A DNA stretch of 64,000 nt, taken from JAZDRH01 sp047470865. GTDB taxonomy: Bacteria; Pseudomonadota; Gammaproteobacteria; Pseudomonadales; Pseudomonadaceae. The translations under genes and the position numbers were made by a program. Under the pieces are notes generated by a model that saw nothing but the letters and a program-made list of their open reading frames with translations, was not told the DNA's origin and did not search any database. The stretch is from contig NZ_JAZDRH010000007.1 in NCBI RefSeq assembly GCF_047470865.1, positions 62,001-126,000 of the forward strand, in the 5' to 3' direction. Shown one piece after another: positions 9,113 to 15,705 of the stretch (the stretch's first letter is position 1; the number at the start of each line of letters is the position of its first letter).

Positions 9113-9646
9113 ATGCAAAATTCTAAACACTTGTTATGCTGTCTTTCACTAACTGGCCTACTTGCATTAACCGGTTGTTCATTCCCCGGTGTGTATAAAG
9201 TTGATATCCAACAGGGTAACGTAGTTACTCAAGATATGGTAGACCAATTACGCCCAGGCATGACTATGCCACAGGTTCGTTACATTATGGGTTCACCGTT
9301 AGTCAGTGACACCTTTAACACTCGCCGCTGGGACTACATCTATAGCATTCAGTTAGGCAATAAAAAACGCCAACAAGAACGCATTAGCTTATTGTTTGAC
9401 TCCAATGATCGGTTAATTGCGCTGGGGGGGGACTTTAAGCCAGGTGTAAGCCGTGACGAAGCTATTTTAGGCGCTGAGTCTGGTGTAACTAGCTTTCCTG
9501 CTGGTGTAAATCAAGAGCCTTTATCTGAGCCAACACAGCAGCCTAAACAGCCTGCTACGCCTGCTGGCGAGCTAGAAAAGCAGTTACAAGAAGAACTTGA
9601 TAGCACCCAACAAGAAGCCACACCTACGCCACGATCAATTGAGTAA
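9113..9646 (+). CDS. bamE: Outer membrane assembly lipoprotein BamE (OmlA/SmpA)
   Basis: A 177-residue lipoprotein of the BAM complex that inserts beta-barrel proteins. The signal peptide ends in a lipobox (LTGC, Cys22); the BamE core follows ([28 protein letters not shown], then WDYIYS) to about residue 115, then a Pro/Gln/Thr-rich tail. E. coli BamE is about 113 residues; the long tail is typical of the Pseudomonas type. A run of eight G bases at 9424-9431 (codons for L104-G105-G106-D107) is striking in this AT-leaning DNA and lies just before the tail. Confidence 0.95.
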   Translation: MQNSKHLLCCLSLTGLLALTGCSFPGVYKVDIQQGNVVTQDMVDQLRPGMTMPQVRYIMGSPLVSDTFNTRRWDYIYSIQLGNKKRQQERISLLFDSNDRLIALGGDFKPGVSRDEAILGAESGVTSFPAGVNQEPLSEPTQQPKQPATPAGELEKQLQEELDSTQQEATPTPRSIE

Positions 9647-9663
9647 TACAATCAGAATCCCTG

Positions 9664-9686
9664 CTAGCAACATAGCCTGTTGCTAG
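9664..9686 (+). terminator. Possible weak terminator after bamE
   Basis: Eight-base perfect stem (CTAGCAAC / GTTGCTAG) with a seven-base loop, 18 bases after the bamE stop. There is no T-run after it, so termination would need Rho or it may only protect the 3' end. Confidence 0.4.
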
Positions 9687-9760
9687 TAATGGGACTGTGC
9701 GCTATTAAGCAAAAGTAATAGGTTTAATCTAAAGAGTTTTTTATAAAATACCCTATTTAA

Positions 9761-10081
9761 CTATTTGCTATTACTTTCGGCTGCGCGTCTAGCAGCAGCT
9801 TCGGCTGCACGGCGCTTACGCACTTCTTTAGGATCAGCCAGCAAAGGTCGATAAATCTCTACACGTTGCCCTTCCTCAATCACCTGTTCTTCTGGATTCA
9901 TCACGGCTTTACCAAAAATGCCTAACTTAGCTGTTGCTAAATCTAAGCCTGCAAAGTCTTTATCTAGCTGTGATAACAACGCAGCTTGACGCACTGTTGT
10001 GTCTGGGCTTACGGATAAACGAACAATCTTTTGCTTATCCGCCAATGCATAAACCACTTCAATTTCAATTGTATTAGCCAT
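9761..10081 (-). CDS. rnfH: RnfH-family ubiquitin-like protein
   Basis: A 106-residue RnfH/UPF0125 protein with a beta-grasp fold: MANTIEIEVVYALADKQKIVRLSV at the start and the conserved LGIFGKAV and GQRVEIYRPLLADPKEVRKRRA near the end, followed by a charged Ala/Arg tail. The open frame extends to 10111 but ATG 10081 gives the family start and overlaps the ratA stop by eight bases. ratA-rnfH is a conserved pair; the exact role of RnfH is unknown, though it resembles small ubiquitin/ThiS-like proteins. Confidence 0.93.
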   Translation of the reverse strand: MANTIEIEVVYALADKQKIVRLSVSPDTTVRQAALLSQLDKDFAGLDLATAKLGIFGKAVMNPEEQVIEEGQRVEIYRPLLADPKEVRKRRAAEAAARRAAESNSK

Positions 10082-10508
10082 AAAGTTGCTTAGCTCGTGC
10101 GCAAAATGCATCCACCATAGTATTGGCAGCCTGAGTAAACAAAGGACCTAAGGTTGCCTTAATAAGCATTCCTTTATAGTCAAAATCCATTTCTAAACTA
10201 ATTTTACAGGCTGACTCATTTAGTGCTTTAAAAGTCCAAATACCAGTCATGTGTGAGAACGGGCCATCCACTAAAGATAAGCGTATCTGCTCGCCTGGAA
10301 TCATCTCATTACGAGTACTAAAGGTTTGCTTAACCCCAAGCTTGGCTACTGTAATACTCGCCATAAGCGCAGTTTCACTGCTTTCTAGCAAACTAGTAGC
10401 GGCACACCATGGCAGAAATTCTGGATAGCGCTGCACATCATTAACTAATTCATACATTTGTAGCGCGGTATAGGGTAGTAAGGCTGTGCGTTCGATATGT
10501 ATACTCAT
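10074..10508 (-). CDS. ratA: RatA, START-domain ribosome-associated toxin/coenzyme Q-binding protein
   Basis: A 144-residue START-like domain protein (SRPBCC superfamily) with the family pattern MYELVNDVQRYPEFLPWC at residues 18-35 and a C-terminal helix MVDAFCARAKQLYG. In E. coli RatA binds 50S subunits and blocks 70S formation, and the eukaryotic homologue COQ10 binds ubiquinone; either role may apply. It is the first gene of ratA-rnfH and is divergent from smpB, the Pseudomonas order. Confidence 0.93.
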   Translation of the reverse strand: MSIHIERTALLPYTALQMYELVNDVQRYPEFLPWCAATSLLESSETALMASITVAKLGVKQTFSTRNEMIPGEQIRLSLVDGPFSHMTGIWTFKALNESACKISLEMDFDYKGMLIKATLGPLFTQAANTMVDAFCARAKQLYG

Positions 10509-10663
10509 TGGCGCTCTTTTTCGTTAGAAAGTGCATTTAGCACTATTGCTAAAGTAAAATATTAGGCATTATTGTCAGCTATTCGTTTGAGTCTCTCAAG
10601 CATCACTTACCTAAAGCACGTTGCCTATCGCCAACAACATGCTAAATCCTTATAATGCAGGCT

Positions 10664-11143
10664 ATGGCTAAACAAAAGAAAACATCCCCAGGTAACATCG
10701 CGCAAAATAAAAAAGCGCTGCATGATTACTTTATTGAAGAACGCTTTGAAGCAGGCGTAGCGCTCGCTGGCTGGGAAGTCAAAAGCTTACGCGCGGGCAA
10801 AGCACATTTAACGGATTGCTATGTTCTCTTAAAAGATGGCGAAGCCTACCTTATTGGTAGTCATATTACGCCTTTAATGACAGCTAGCACACATGTGATT
10901 GCCGATCCTATTCGCACGCGTAAATTATTACTTAAAGGCCGTGAGCTGGAAAAGATATTTACCGCAGTGCAGCAAAAAGGCTATACCTGTGTTGCACTTT
11001 CCCTTTATTGGAAAAAACATCTGGTTAAATGTGAAATAGCACTGGCTAAAGGTAAAAAAGATCACGATAAACGTCATGTCCTAAAAGAGCGTGATGCCAA
11101 CCGTGAAATGCAACGCGAGTTTCGCCAAACCAATTTAAAATAA
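10664..11143 (+). CDS. smpB: SsrA-binding protein SmpB
   Basis: A 159-residue SmpB, which delivers tmRNA to stalled ribosomes. Family segments are present: [29 protein letters not shown], the core around [11 protein letters not shown], and a basic C-terminal tail ([25 protein letters not shown]) that reaches into the empty mRNA channel. Two starts are possible: ATG 10655 and ATG 10664. The second gives [10 protein letters not shown], the usual beginning. A TATAAT sequence at 10651-10656 overlaps the first ATG, which also argues for the second. The tmRNA gene itself is not in the window. Confidence 0.95.
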   Translation: MAKQKKTSPGNIAQNKKALHDYFIEERFEAGVALAGWEVKSLRAGKAHLTDCYVLLKDGEAYLIGSHITPLMTASTHVIADPIRTRKLLLKGRELEKIFTAVQQKGYTCVALSLYWKKHLVKCEIALAKGKKDHDKRHVLKERDANREMQREFRQTNLK

Positions 11144-11165
11144 AACGCTCTATTGAGCGTTTTAT
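11142..11165. terminator. Terminator between smpB and yqhD
   Basis: Stem AAAACGCTC / GAGCGTTTT with loop TATT, directly at the smpB stop; A-run and T-run on both sides make it usable from both directions. Confidence 0.85.
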
Positions 11166-11171
11166 ATAAAA

Positions 11172-12329
11172 CTACAAACTTGCTCGTAATACGCGCTCAC
11201 ACACCTCTGGCGTAACATTACGTTGCTCACCTAAGGCTGTCATTTTATGCGCCTGTAGTTGCGCAATCACAGGCTCAATAATCTCGCTACCTAGTTGGTA
11301 ATCTTTCAAATAGGTTTTCACCCCTACACGCTCAAAAAATGCCCTTGTATTGGCTATTGCTTGCTGTATTTTCTGCTCGTCGTTACCTTGGGTTATCTGC
11401 CACACGCGCTCGGCATACTGTACAAGTTTGCCATGCTTGGCTTGACGCATTTCAGCTAACATGGAAGGCAGAATAATAGCCAAGGTTTGTGCATGATCTA
11501 AGCCATAAAGCGCCGTTAACTCATGCCCAAGCATATGTGTTGACCAATCTTGTGGAACACCGCAACCAATCAAACCATTAAGTGCCAGAGTAGCTGTCCA
11601 CATTAAGTTAGCGCGCGCTTCATAATTATCCGTTTGCGTTACTGCTGTTTCGCCTTGCTCAATCAAGGTTAGTAGCAAGCCCTCTGCAAAGCGATCTTGC
11701 ACAGGCGCTTGAGCTGGATAGGTTAAGTACTGCTCCACCACATGCACAAAGGCATCCACTACCCCATTAGCGACCTGTTTGGCAGGTAAACTATAGGTTT
11801 TAGTGGGATCTAAAATAGAAAATTGAGGATAAAGCAGATCGCTTTTGAAGGATAGCTTACTTTGTGTGGCACGCTGAGTAATAACTCCACCACGGTTCAT
11901 CTCTGATCCTGTAGCTGGCAAAGTTAACACACTAGCCAATGGCAAAGCCTGTGTAATACTACGCCCACCTGTAAGCATAATTTCCCATGTGTCACCTGGA
12001 TAAAGTGCCGCTGCCGCAACAAACTTAGTGCCATCGATCACAGAACCACCACCAACAGCTAAGAGAAAATTACGCTGCTCAGCCTTTACTTGCGATACGG
12101 CTTTACTTAAGGTTTCAAAAGAGGGATTAGGCTCTATCCCAGAAAAATAACTGACGTCACGTGCACCTAGTGCTTGGCGTACCTCATTTAAAGTACCGTT
12201 TTTTTCGGCACTAGCACCACCATACAATACCAATATCTTGGCATCTTTAGGTACCAGTTGATCCAACTGACTAATAGTATCTTTACCAAAACAAATACGT
12301 GTTGGGTTATAAAAATTAAAATTATTCAT
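11172..12329 (-). CDS. yqhD: YqhD-like NADPH-dependent aldehyde reductase
   Basis: A 385-residue iron-type alcohol dehydrogenase very like E. coli YqhD (387 residues): MNNFNFYNPTRICFGK, the nucleotide loop AVGGGSVIDGTKF, LPATGSE, and the metal ligands D192, H196, H264 and H278 in VVDAFVHVVEQY and HMLGHELTALYGLDHAQ. YqhD reduces short-chain and peroxidation-derived aldehydes with NADPH and protects against reactive aldehydes. It stands alone between terminators. No YqhC-type regulator is adjacent. With FrmRAB at 29-31 kb it gives the window two aldehyde-defence loci. Confidence 0.93.
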   Translation of the reverse strand: MNNFNFYNPTRICFGKDTISQLDQLVPKDAKILVLYGGASAEKNGTLNEVRQALGARDVSYFSGIEPNPSFETLSKAVSQVKAEQRNFLLAVGGGSVIDGTKFVAAAALYPGDTWEIMLTGGRSITQALPLASVLTLPATGSEMNRGGVITQRATQSKLSFKSDLLYPQFSILDPTKTYSLPAKQVANGVVDAFVHVVEQYLTYPAQAPVQDRFAEGLLLTLIEQGETAVTQTDNYEARANLMWTATLALNGLIGCGVPQDWSTHMLGHELTALYGLDHAQTLAIILPSMLAEMRQAKHGKLVQYAERVWQITQGNDEQKIQQAIANTRAFFERVGVKTYLKDYQLGSEIIEPVIAQLQAHKMTALGEQRNVTPEVCERVLRASL

Positions 12330-12389
12330 TACATAACTCCATCAGGCTAGCGTTCAGGATAAAGCATCTTAATTTAGGATAGCAAAACA

Positions 12390-12420
12390 AAAACGCCGCT
12401 AATTAATAGCGGCGTTTTGT
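12390..12420 (-). terminator. Terminator after the LoiP-like gene
   Basis: Stem ACGCCGCTA / TAGCGGCGT flanked by A- and T-rich runs, 22 bases past the protease stop on the minus strand. Confidence 0.85.
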
Positions 12421-12441
12421 GTCACAGCTAACAGCAAGTAA

Positions 12442-13209
12442 TTAACGCTTACCTGCTTTTTGCTCTTTCAAGCGAGTGCGCATATTTTCTACACGATCAT
12501 TTGAAGATGGGTGAGAGCTTAATAGGCTACCTTCACCGCCATCCATTTTCGCGAATTTTTCAAATGCAGTCACTAAACCTTCGCGCTTAATACCACGCTT
12601 GGTTAGGTAATTAAAAGAGAAGGTATCTGCTTCAGTTTCATTTGCTTGTGAGAACTGTGCATTAACGAATGCCTCACCTAATTGACCGTACTCTGAATTA
12701 GATAAGTTAGCTAAAGCTTCGTTGCCAGAGTTCGCAGCTGCTGTACGCGCTAAACTTGCCATGTAAGCAGTTTTCATGCGGCTTTTTGAGTGACCTAATG
12801 CAACGTGACCGATCTCGTGACCTAAAACGCCTTCTAGTTCGTTGTCAGTCATTACGTCCATCAACTTGCTGTACACACGGATACAACCGTTAGCCATTGC
12901 CCATGCGTTCAATTCATCAGTCATATAAACTTTATAGTTTAATGGTACGCCATCAATATTATTGCCTAGATTTTTAGCAATTTTATTCAAGCGTTGCGTA
13001 TATTTGCTGTTAGCAGGAGCAATAGTTTCGCGGGCATCAAACTCTTGGCAAGCACCATCAGCCATTTTGCGAGCATCTGCATCGCTAAAAGTAGCTACTT
13101 GGAAGGCTTGAGCACCTAGTCCCATTAGGTCTGTGGTATCCATTGTTTTACAGCCACTTAAAAGAGTAACTGCTGCCACTGTAGCAACAGAAAGCTTAGC
13201 CAGTTTCAT
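12442..13209 (-). CDS. loiP: LoiP-like M48 metalloprotease lipoprotein
   Basis: A 255-residue lipoprotein: signal peptide with lipobox LSGC (Cys20), then an M48 peptidase domain. The zinc site is HEIGH at 131-135 with a second glutamate in ETEAD (E193). Similarity to E. coli LoiP/YggG (252 residues) runs end to end, including ACQEFDARETIAPANSKY and NAWAMANGCIRVYSKLMD. LoiP is an outer-membrane protease that cleaves between aromatic residues and works with BepA-type quality control. It is monocistronic, with its promoter in the 320-base region shared with the marR gene. Confidence 0.9.
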   Translation of the reverse strand: MKLAKLSVATVAAVTLLSGCKTMDTTDLMGLGAQAFQVATFSDADARKMADGACQEFDARETIAPANSKYTQRLNKIAKNLGNNIDGVPLNYKVYMTDELNAWAMANGCIRVYSKLMDVMTDNELEGVLGHEIGHVALGHSKSRMKTAYMASLARTAAANSGNEALANLSNSEYGQLGEAFVNAQFSQANETEADTFSFNYLTKRGIKREGLVTAFEKFAKMDGGEGSLLSSHPSSNDRVENMRTRLKEQKAGKR

Positions 13210-13472
13210 AATGTATCCTTATACAATTTTTGAAATATAAATACCCCAGCGAATCTTAACCTAAGCGTCTGGTTAAAAGCAGCATCTACTTAGATTATTG
13301 TGTCATTTTATTTAAAATTGTTATTTTTGTTTGCAGAGATCAAAGTATTTAACAACTAAAAGTTAATTAAGTATCAGTTTTGACAATACTTCTTTAGATA
13401 GGACTAAAAATAAATAGTCAAAATACAATCGGATTTTAAAGAATAGTCACTGTTATCCAACACTCGACTAGA

Positions 13473-13501
13473 TTGACAACCAGCGTAGACTTCAATATTG
13501 T
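13473..13501 (+). promoter_or_regulatory. Sigma-70 promoter of the marR gene
   Basis: TTGACA at 13473-13478 and TATTGT at 13496-13501 with a 17-base spacer; transcription would begin near 13508, inside the inverted repeat that follows. Confidence 0.7.
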
Positions 13502-13523
13502 TTACCAGTTAACAAAATGGTAA
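13502..13523. promoter_or_regulatory. Candidate MarR operator over its own transcription start
   Basis: Perfect inverted repeat TTACCA-N10-TGGTAA, 22 bases in all, ending seven bases before the marR start codon and overlapping the predicted transcription start. Place and size suit autorepression by the MarR protein; this is inference. Confidence 0.55.
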
Positions 13524-13529
13524 TAGTCA

Positions 13530-13997
13530 ATGAACACTAAAGAACTACTAGTTGAAAATGTACATCAGCAATTTATTAAGATGCTGCATGCCGAAGAAAT
13601 GAATATCCAAAAACAACAAGAAATTTTCAAAAAACGCTTAGGTGATTACAGCCTAACCCAAATACATATGTTAATTGCGTTAAAAAGTAGTGATCAGGCC
13701 AATAATGCTAGCCTCAGCCAGAGTTTAGGTTTATCCAAAGCTGCCATTTCAAAAGCCATTAGTAAATTGTGGGATGACAATCTTATTGCCAGCTATCAAC
13801 AAGAGCATAATAAAAAGACAGTTTTTTACCGTTTAACTGAAAGTGGTATTGAGTTAGCGGAGGAAGCCTATGCTTTGCATTTAACGATTCATAAAAAATA
13901 CCAAGCATTTCTTAATCAATTTGACGCAACAGAATTAAGTACTATTGAAAACTTTTTAGTTAAAGTAACGGGGTTTATTGAAAGTGAATATGCATAA
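13530..13997 (+). CDS. MarR-family transcriptional regulator
   Basis: A 155-residue winged-helix regulator. The DNA-binding core is QIHMLIALKSSDQANNASLSQSLGLSKAAISKAISKLWDDNLI (about residues 45-88), followed by a beta-wing (HNKKTVFYRLTESG) and a C-terminal dimer helix. The ligand is unknown. No transporter or enzyme gene is in the same operon, so its targets are probably itself and genes elsewhere, possibly the divergent loiP. Confidence 0.85.
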   Translation: MNTKELLVENVHQQFIKMLHAEEMNIQKQQEIFKKRLGDYSLTQIHMLIALKSSDQANNASLSQSLGLSKAAISKAISKLWDDNLIASYQQEHNKKTVFYRLTESGIELAEEAYALHLTIHKKYQAFLNQFDATELSTIENFLVKVTGFIESEYA

Positions 13998-14040
13998 AAC
14001 CAAACTTTTCTAGGGTCTGCTATTCTTGTCTAAATTAAAC

Positions 14041-14484
14041 TTAACGCCTTTGTGCCCTATCCAAGTCTTCACGCGCTTTACCGAGTTTACGTAAATTACG
14101 CTCTATAGCATCCCAGTCACGCTCCAAAATAGAACGGGCTAACGCAAACTCTAATTGAATAACTTTGTCTTGTTTTTGCTCAATTTTACGTTGTTGTTTA
14201 TTCTGTCTAGACTGCTTGTAGGTAGCGCCTGTTGTGCCTGAATAAGCGTAGGAAGGCTGTGTATATTTATTAGCAGATATCTGGCATGCCTGAATAACAC
14301 GCTCGATACTTTGCTCTAATGTTTTTTGCTTATGGTAGTTTCCATATGTATTAGAGGCTGCCAGCTGCTTCTCTAAATGGGCTAACTTTCTATTACATTG
14401 CTCATAGCCTTGGGCTTGAGCAGTCACGCTAAATAAACAGCTAAAGCATAAAAATACCGCCCAAGTCATACTACGCATACACAA
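14041..14484 (-). CDS. DUF1090 (YqjC-like) periplasmic protein
   Basis: A 147-residue secreted protein. The signal peptide ends near AQA-QG (about residue 24); the mature part begins with CNRKLAHLEKQLAASNTYGNYHKQKTLEQSIERVIQAC, the cysteine-bounded helical hairpin of the DUF1090/YqjC family, and ends in a charged coiled-coil (KIEQKQDKVIQLEFALARSI, NLRKLGKAREDLDRAQ). The middle (residues 78-95) is a Ser/Thr/Tyr-rich linker. Function unknown. It stands alone, convergent with the marR gene. Confidence 0.75.
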   Translation of the reverse strand: MCMRSMTWAVFLCFSCLFSVTAQAQGYEQCNRKLAHLEKQLAASNTYGNYHKQKTLEQSIERVIQACQISANKYTQPSYAYSGTTGATYKQSRQNKQQRKIEQKQDKVIQLEFALARSILERDWDAIERNLRKLGKAREDLDRAQRR

Positions 14485-14619
14485 CCTATCTTATCCAATT
14501 GACTCCATTGATTGACTAGCTAGGCTCTGGATAGTTCCCTACAAATACTTATTTTCCTTTAAAAACAATACTTTACAATTTCAAAAGGTTTGTTTATTGA
14601 AAGCTTATACACATCTGCG

Positions 14620-14636
14620 TTAAAGTAATACTTTAA
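14620..14636. promoter_or_regulatory. Palindrome in the promoter region of the valine leader/EamA gene
   Basis: Perfect inverted repeat TTAAAGTA-A-TACTTTAA. It starts 17 bases after a TTGAAA (14597-14602), so it lies where a -10 element and the transcription start would be and could be an operator. ATACTTTA also occurs singly at 14568-14575. Confidence 0.45.
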
Positions 14637-14659
14637 TGTTCTACCTCTTAGGCATAGCC

Positions 14660-14704
14660 ATGAATCCTCCAGTAGTAGTTGTAGCAGTAGTCGTAGTTGC
14701 TTAA
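14660..14704 (+). CDS. Valine-rich leader peptide upstream of the EamA exporter
   Basis: A 14-residue frame reading MNPPVVVVAVVVVA then TAA: eight valines in two blocks of four. An AGG at 14650-14652 gives a ribosome-binding site at correct spacing. It resembles in kind the E. coli ilvB leader IvbL, which also has valine runs, and suggests control by valyl-tRNA supply. A small hairpin (GCTTAA / TTAAGC, 14699-14713) covers its stop codon and a larger one follows at 14724-14757. The next gene is an EamA-family exporter, not a biosynthesis gene. The assignment as a regulatory leader is inference from composition and position. Confidence 0.7.
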   Translation: MNPPVVVVAVVVVA

Positions 14705-14723
14705 TTTTTAAGCTTCTTTTCGT

Positions 14724-14757
14724 AAACCGTACAGATAGCGCTTTAGCGTGACGGTTT
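14724..14757 (+). promoter_or_regulatory. Hairpin between leader peptide and EamA gene (possible attenuator)
   Basis: Outer stem AAACCGT / ACGGTTT (seven pairs) with an inner CGC / GCG stem, followed by only TTTT before mixed bases. It could be a weak terminator or could hide nothing but structure; the ribosome-binding site of the exporter gene (GGA at 14776-14778) lies 20 bases further on. Confidence 0.45.
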
Positions 14758-14786
14758 TGCTGTAACTATTATTTTGGATTTTTCAT

Positions 14787-15644
14787 ATGACTATGTTGTC
14801 TTCTCGCTGGCAGAATTTTGCTAGTGTTTCATTATTCGTCCTGATTTGGGGCAGCTCTGCAATTTTTACTCGTTGGGGGCTTGATCAAAGCTCAGTTTAC
14901 CTTCTATTGAGCTTGCGCTTTGCTTTGGCCTTATCTGCGCTATTTATTATCAGCCGCTTTAGCAAGCAACCTTTGCTTCCTCCTAAAGGCAAGCGAGCCA
15001 TTGTGTTTAGCACCGGCTTTTTGTTAATTGCGCTTTACTCTATCACCTATTTTCAATCCATGGACCATGGCGTCACCCCCGGCTTAATAGCCACTATTAT
15101 GGGGGCACAGCCCATTTTAACCTTGGCAATATCAGAACGACGTTTTTCCTTTTGGCGCCTAGCAGGTTTACTATTAGCTTTTGCCGGATTAACCATGGTG
15201 GTTTATCAAAGCCTAGTGCAAGCTAAACTCGCGCCTTTAGGCTTGATTTTTGCTTTTGCTGCCTTGCTATGTATGACCCTGGGTGCAATTTTGCAAAAAA
15301 GAGTGCAACTGGCTCCAAGCCAAGTGTTGCCTATGCAATACGTTATTACGCTAGTCATGTGCCTTGCTTTCATTCCTACTCAACCACTACACATTGAGTT
15401 TAACTGGATATTGCTTGGCAGCATCATTTGGTTAGGGCTAATCGTTTCTGTTATTGCTCAACTATTGCTGTACCGCATGATAGCTTCAGGCAACTTAGTT
15501 AATGTCACTAGCTTGTTCTATTTAGTGCCTGTGATTACCGCGTTATTGGATTACTTATTATTAGGTAATCGTCTATCCGGCCTTGCGATTGCAGGTATGC
15601 TTGCCATACTAATAGGTTTAGCCTTGGTCTTTAAAAGGTCCTAA
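14787..15644 (+). CDS. EamA-family (DMT) exporter
   Basis: A 285-residue membrane protein with about ten spans and two EamA repeats (residues 12-140 and 150-283). Family signatures are LIWGSSAIFTRWGL near the start and AGMLAILIGLALVF at the end. DMT exporters of this class move amino acids or other metabolites out of the cell; no substrate can be read from the sequence. The preceding valine-rich leader suggests that branched-chain amino acids, or their supply, matter to its expression. ATG 14787 is chosen because of GGA eight bases upstream; ATG 14793 is possible. Confidence 0.88.
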   Translation: MTMLSSRWQNFASVSLFVLIWGSSAIFTRWGLDQSSVYLLLSLRFALALSALFIISRFSKQPLLPPKGKRAIVFSTGFLLIALYSITYFQSMDHGVTPGLIATIMGAQPILTLAISERRFSFWRLAGLLLAFAGLTMVVYQSLVQAKLAPLGLIFAFAALLCMTLGAILQKRVQLAPSQVLPMQYVITLVMCLAFIPTQPLHIEFNWILLGSIIWLGLIVSVIAQLLLYRMIASGNLVNVTSLFYLVPVITALLDYLLLGNRLSGLAIAGMLAILIGLALVFKRS

Positions 15645-15654
15645 TAAACCAAAA

Positions 15655-15684
15655 AACGAAAGCCAGCATAAATGCTGGCTTTCC
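15655..15684. terminator. Terminator after the EamA gene
   Basis: Stem GAAAGCCAGCAT / ATGCTGGCTTTC with a two-base core loop; lies between two converging genes. Confidence 0.85.
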
Positions 15685-15705
15685 ATAACTAAACTTGAAT
15701 TACAC

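Larger units (their letters stand above)
13210..13529. other. Divergent intergenic region between loiP and the marR gene
   Basis: A 320-base AT-rich stretch with no gene that I can support. It holds the marR promoter and its inverted repeat at the right end, and a five-base inverted repeat GACTA / TAGTC separated by eight bases near 13402-13419. The loiP promoter must lie at the left end but I could not fix its elements. Confidence 0.6.

Noticed and set aside
9020..9130. 37-residue N-terminal extension of Fur
   Set aside because: Reads through the divergent promoter region and is absent from all Fur proteins I know; ATG 9019 is the family start.
14487..14580. Small RNA or further small frame before the leader peptide
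   Set aside because: No start with a ribosome-binding site and no stable hairpin with T-run.
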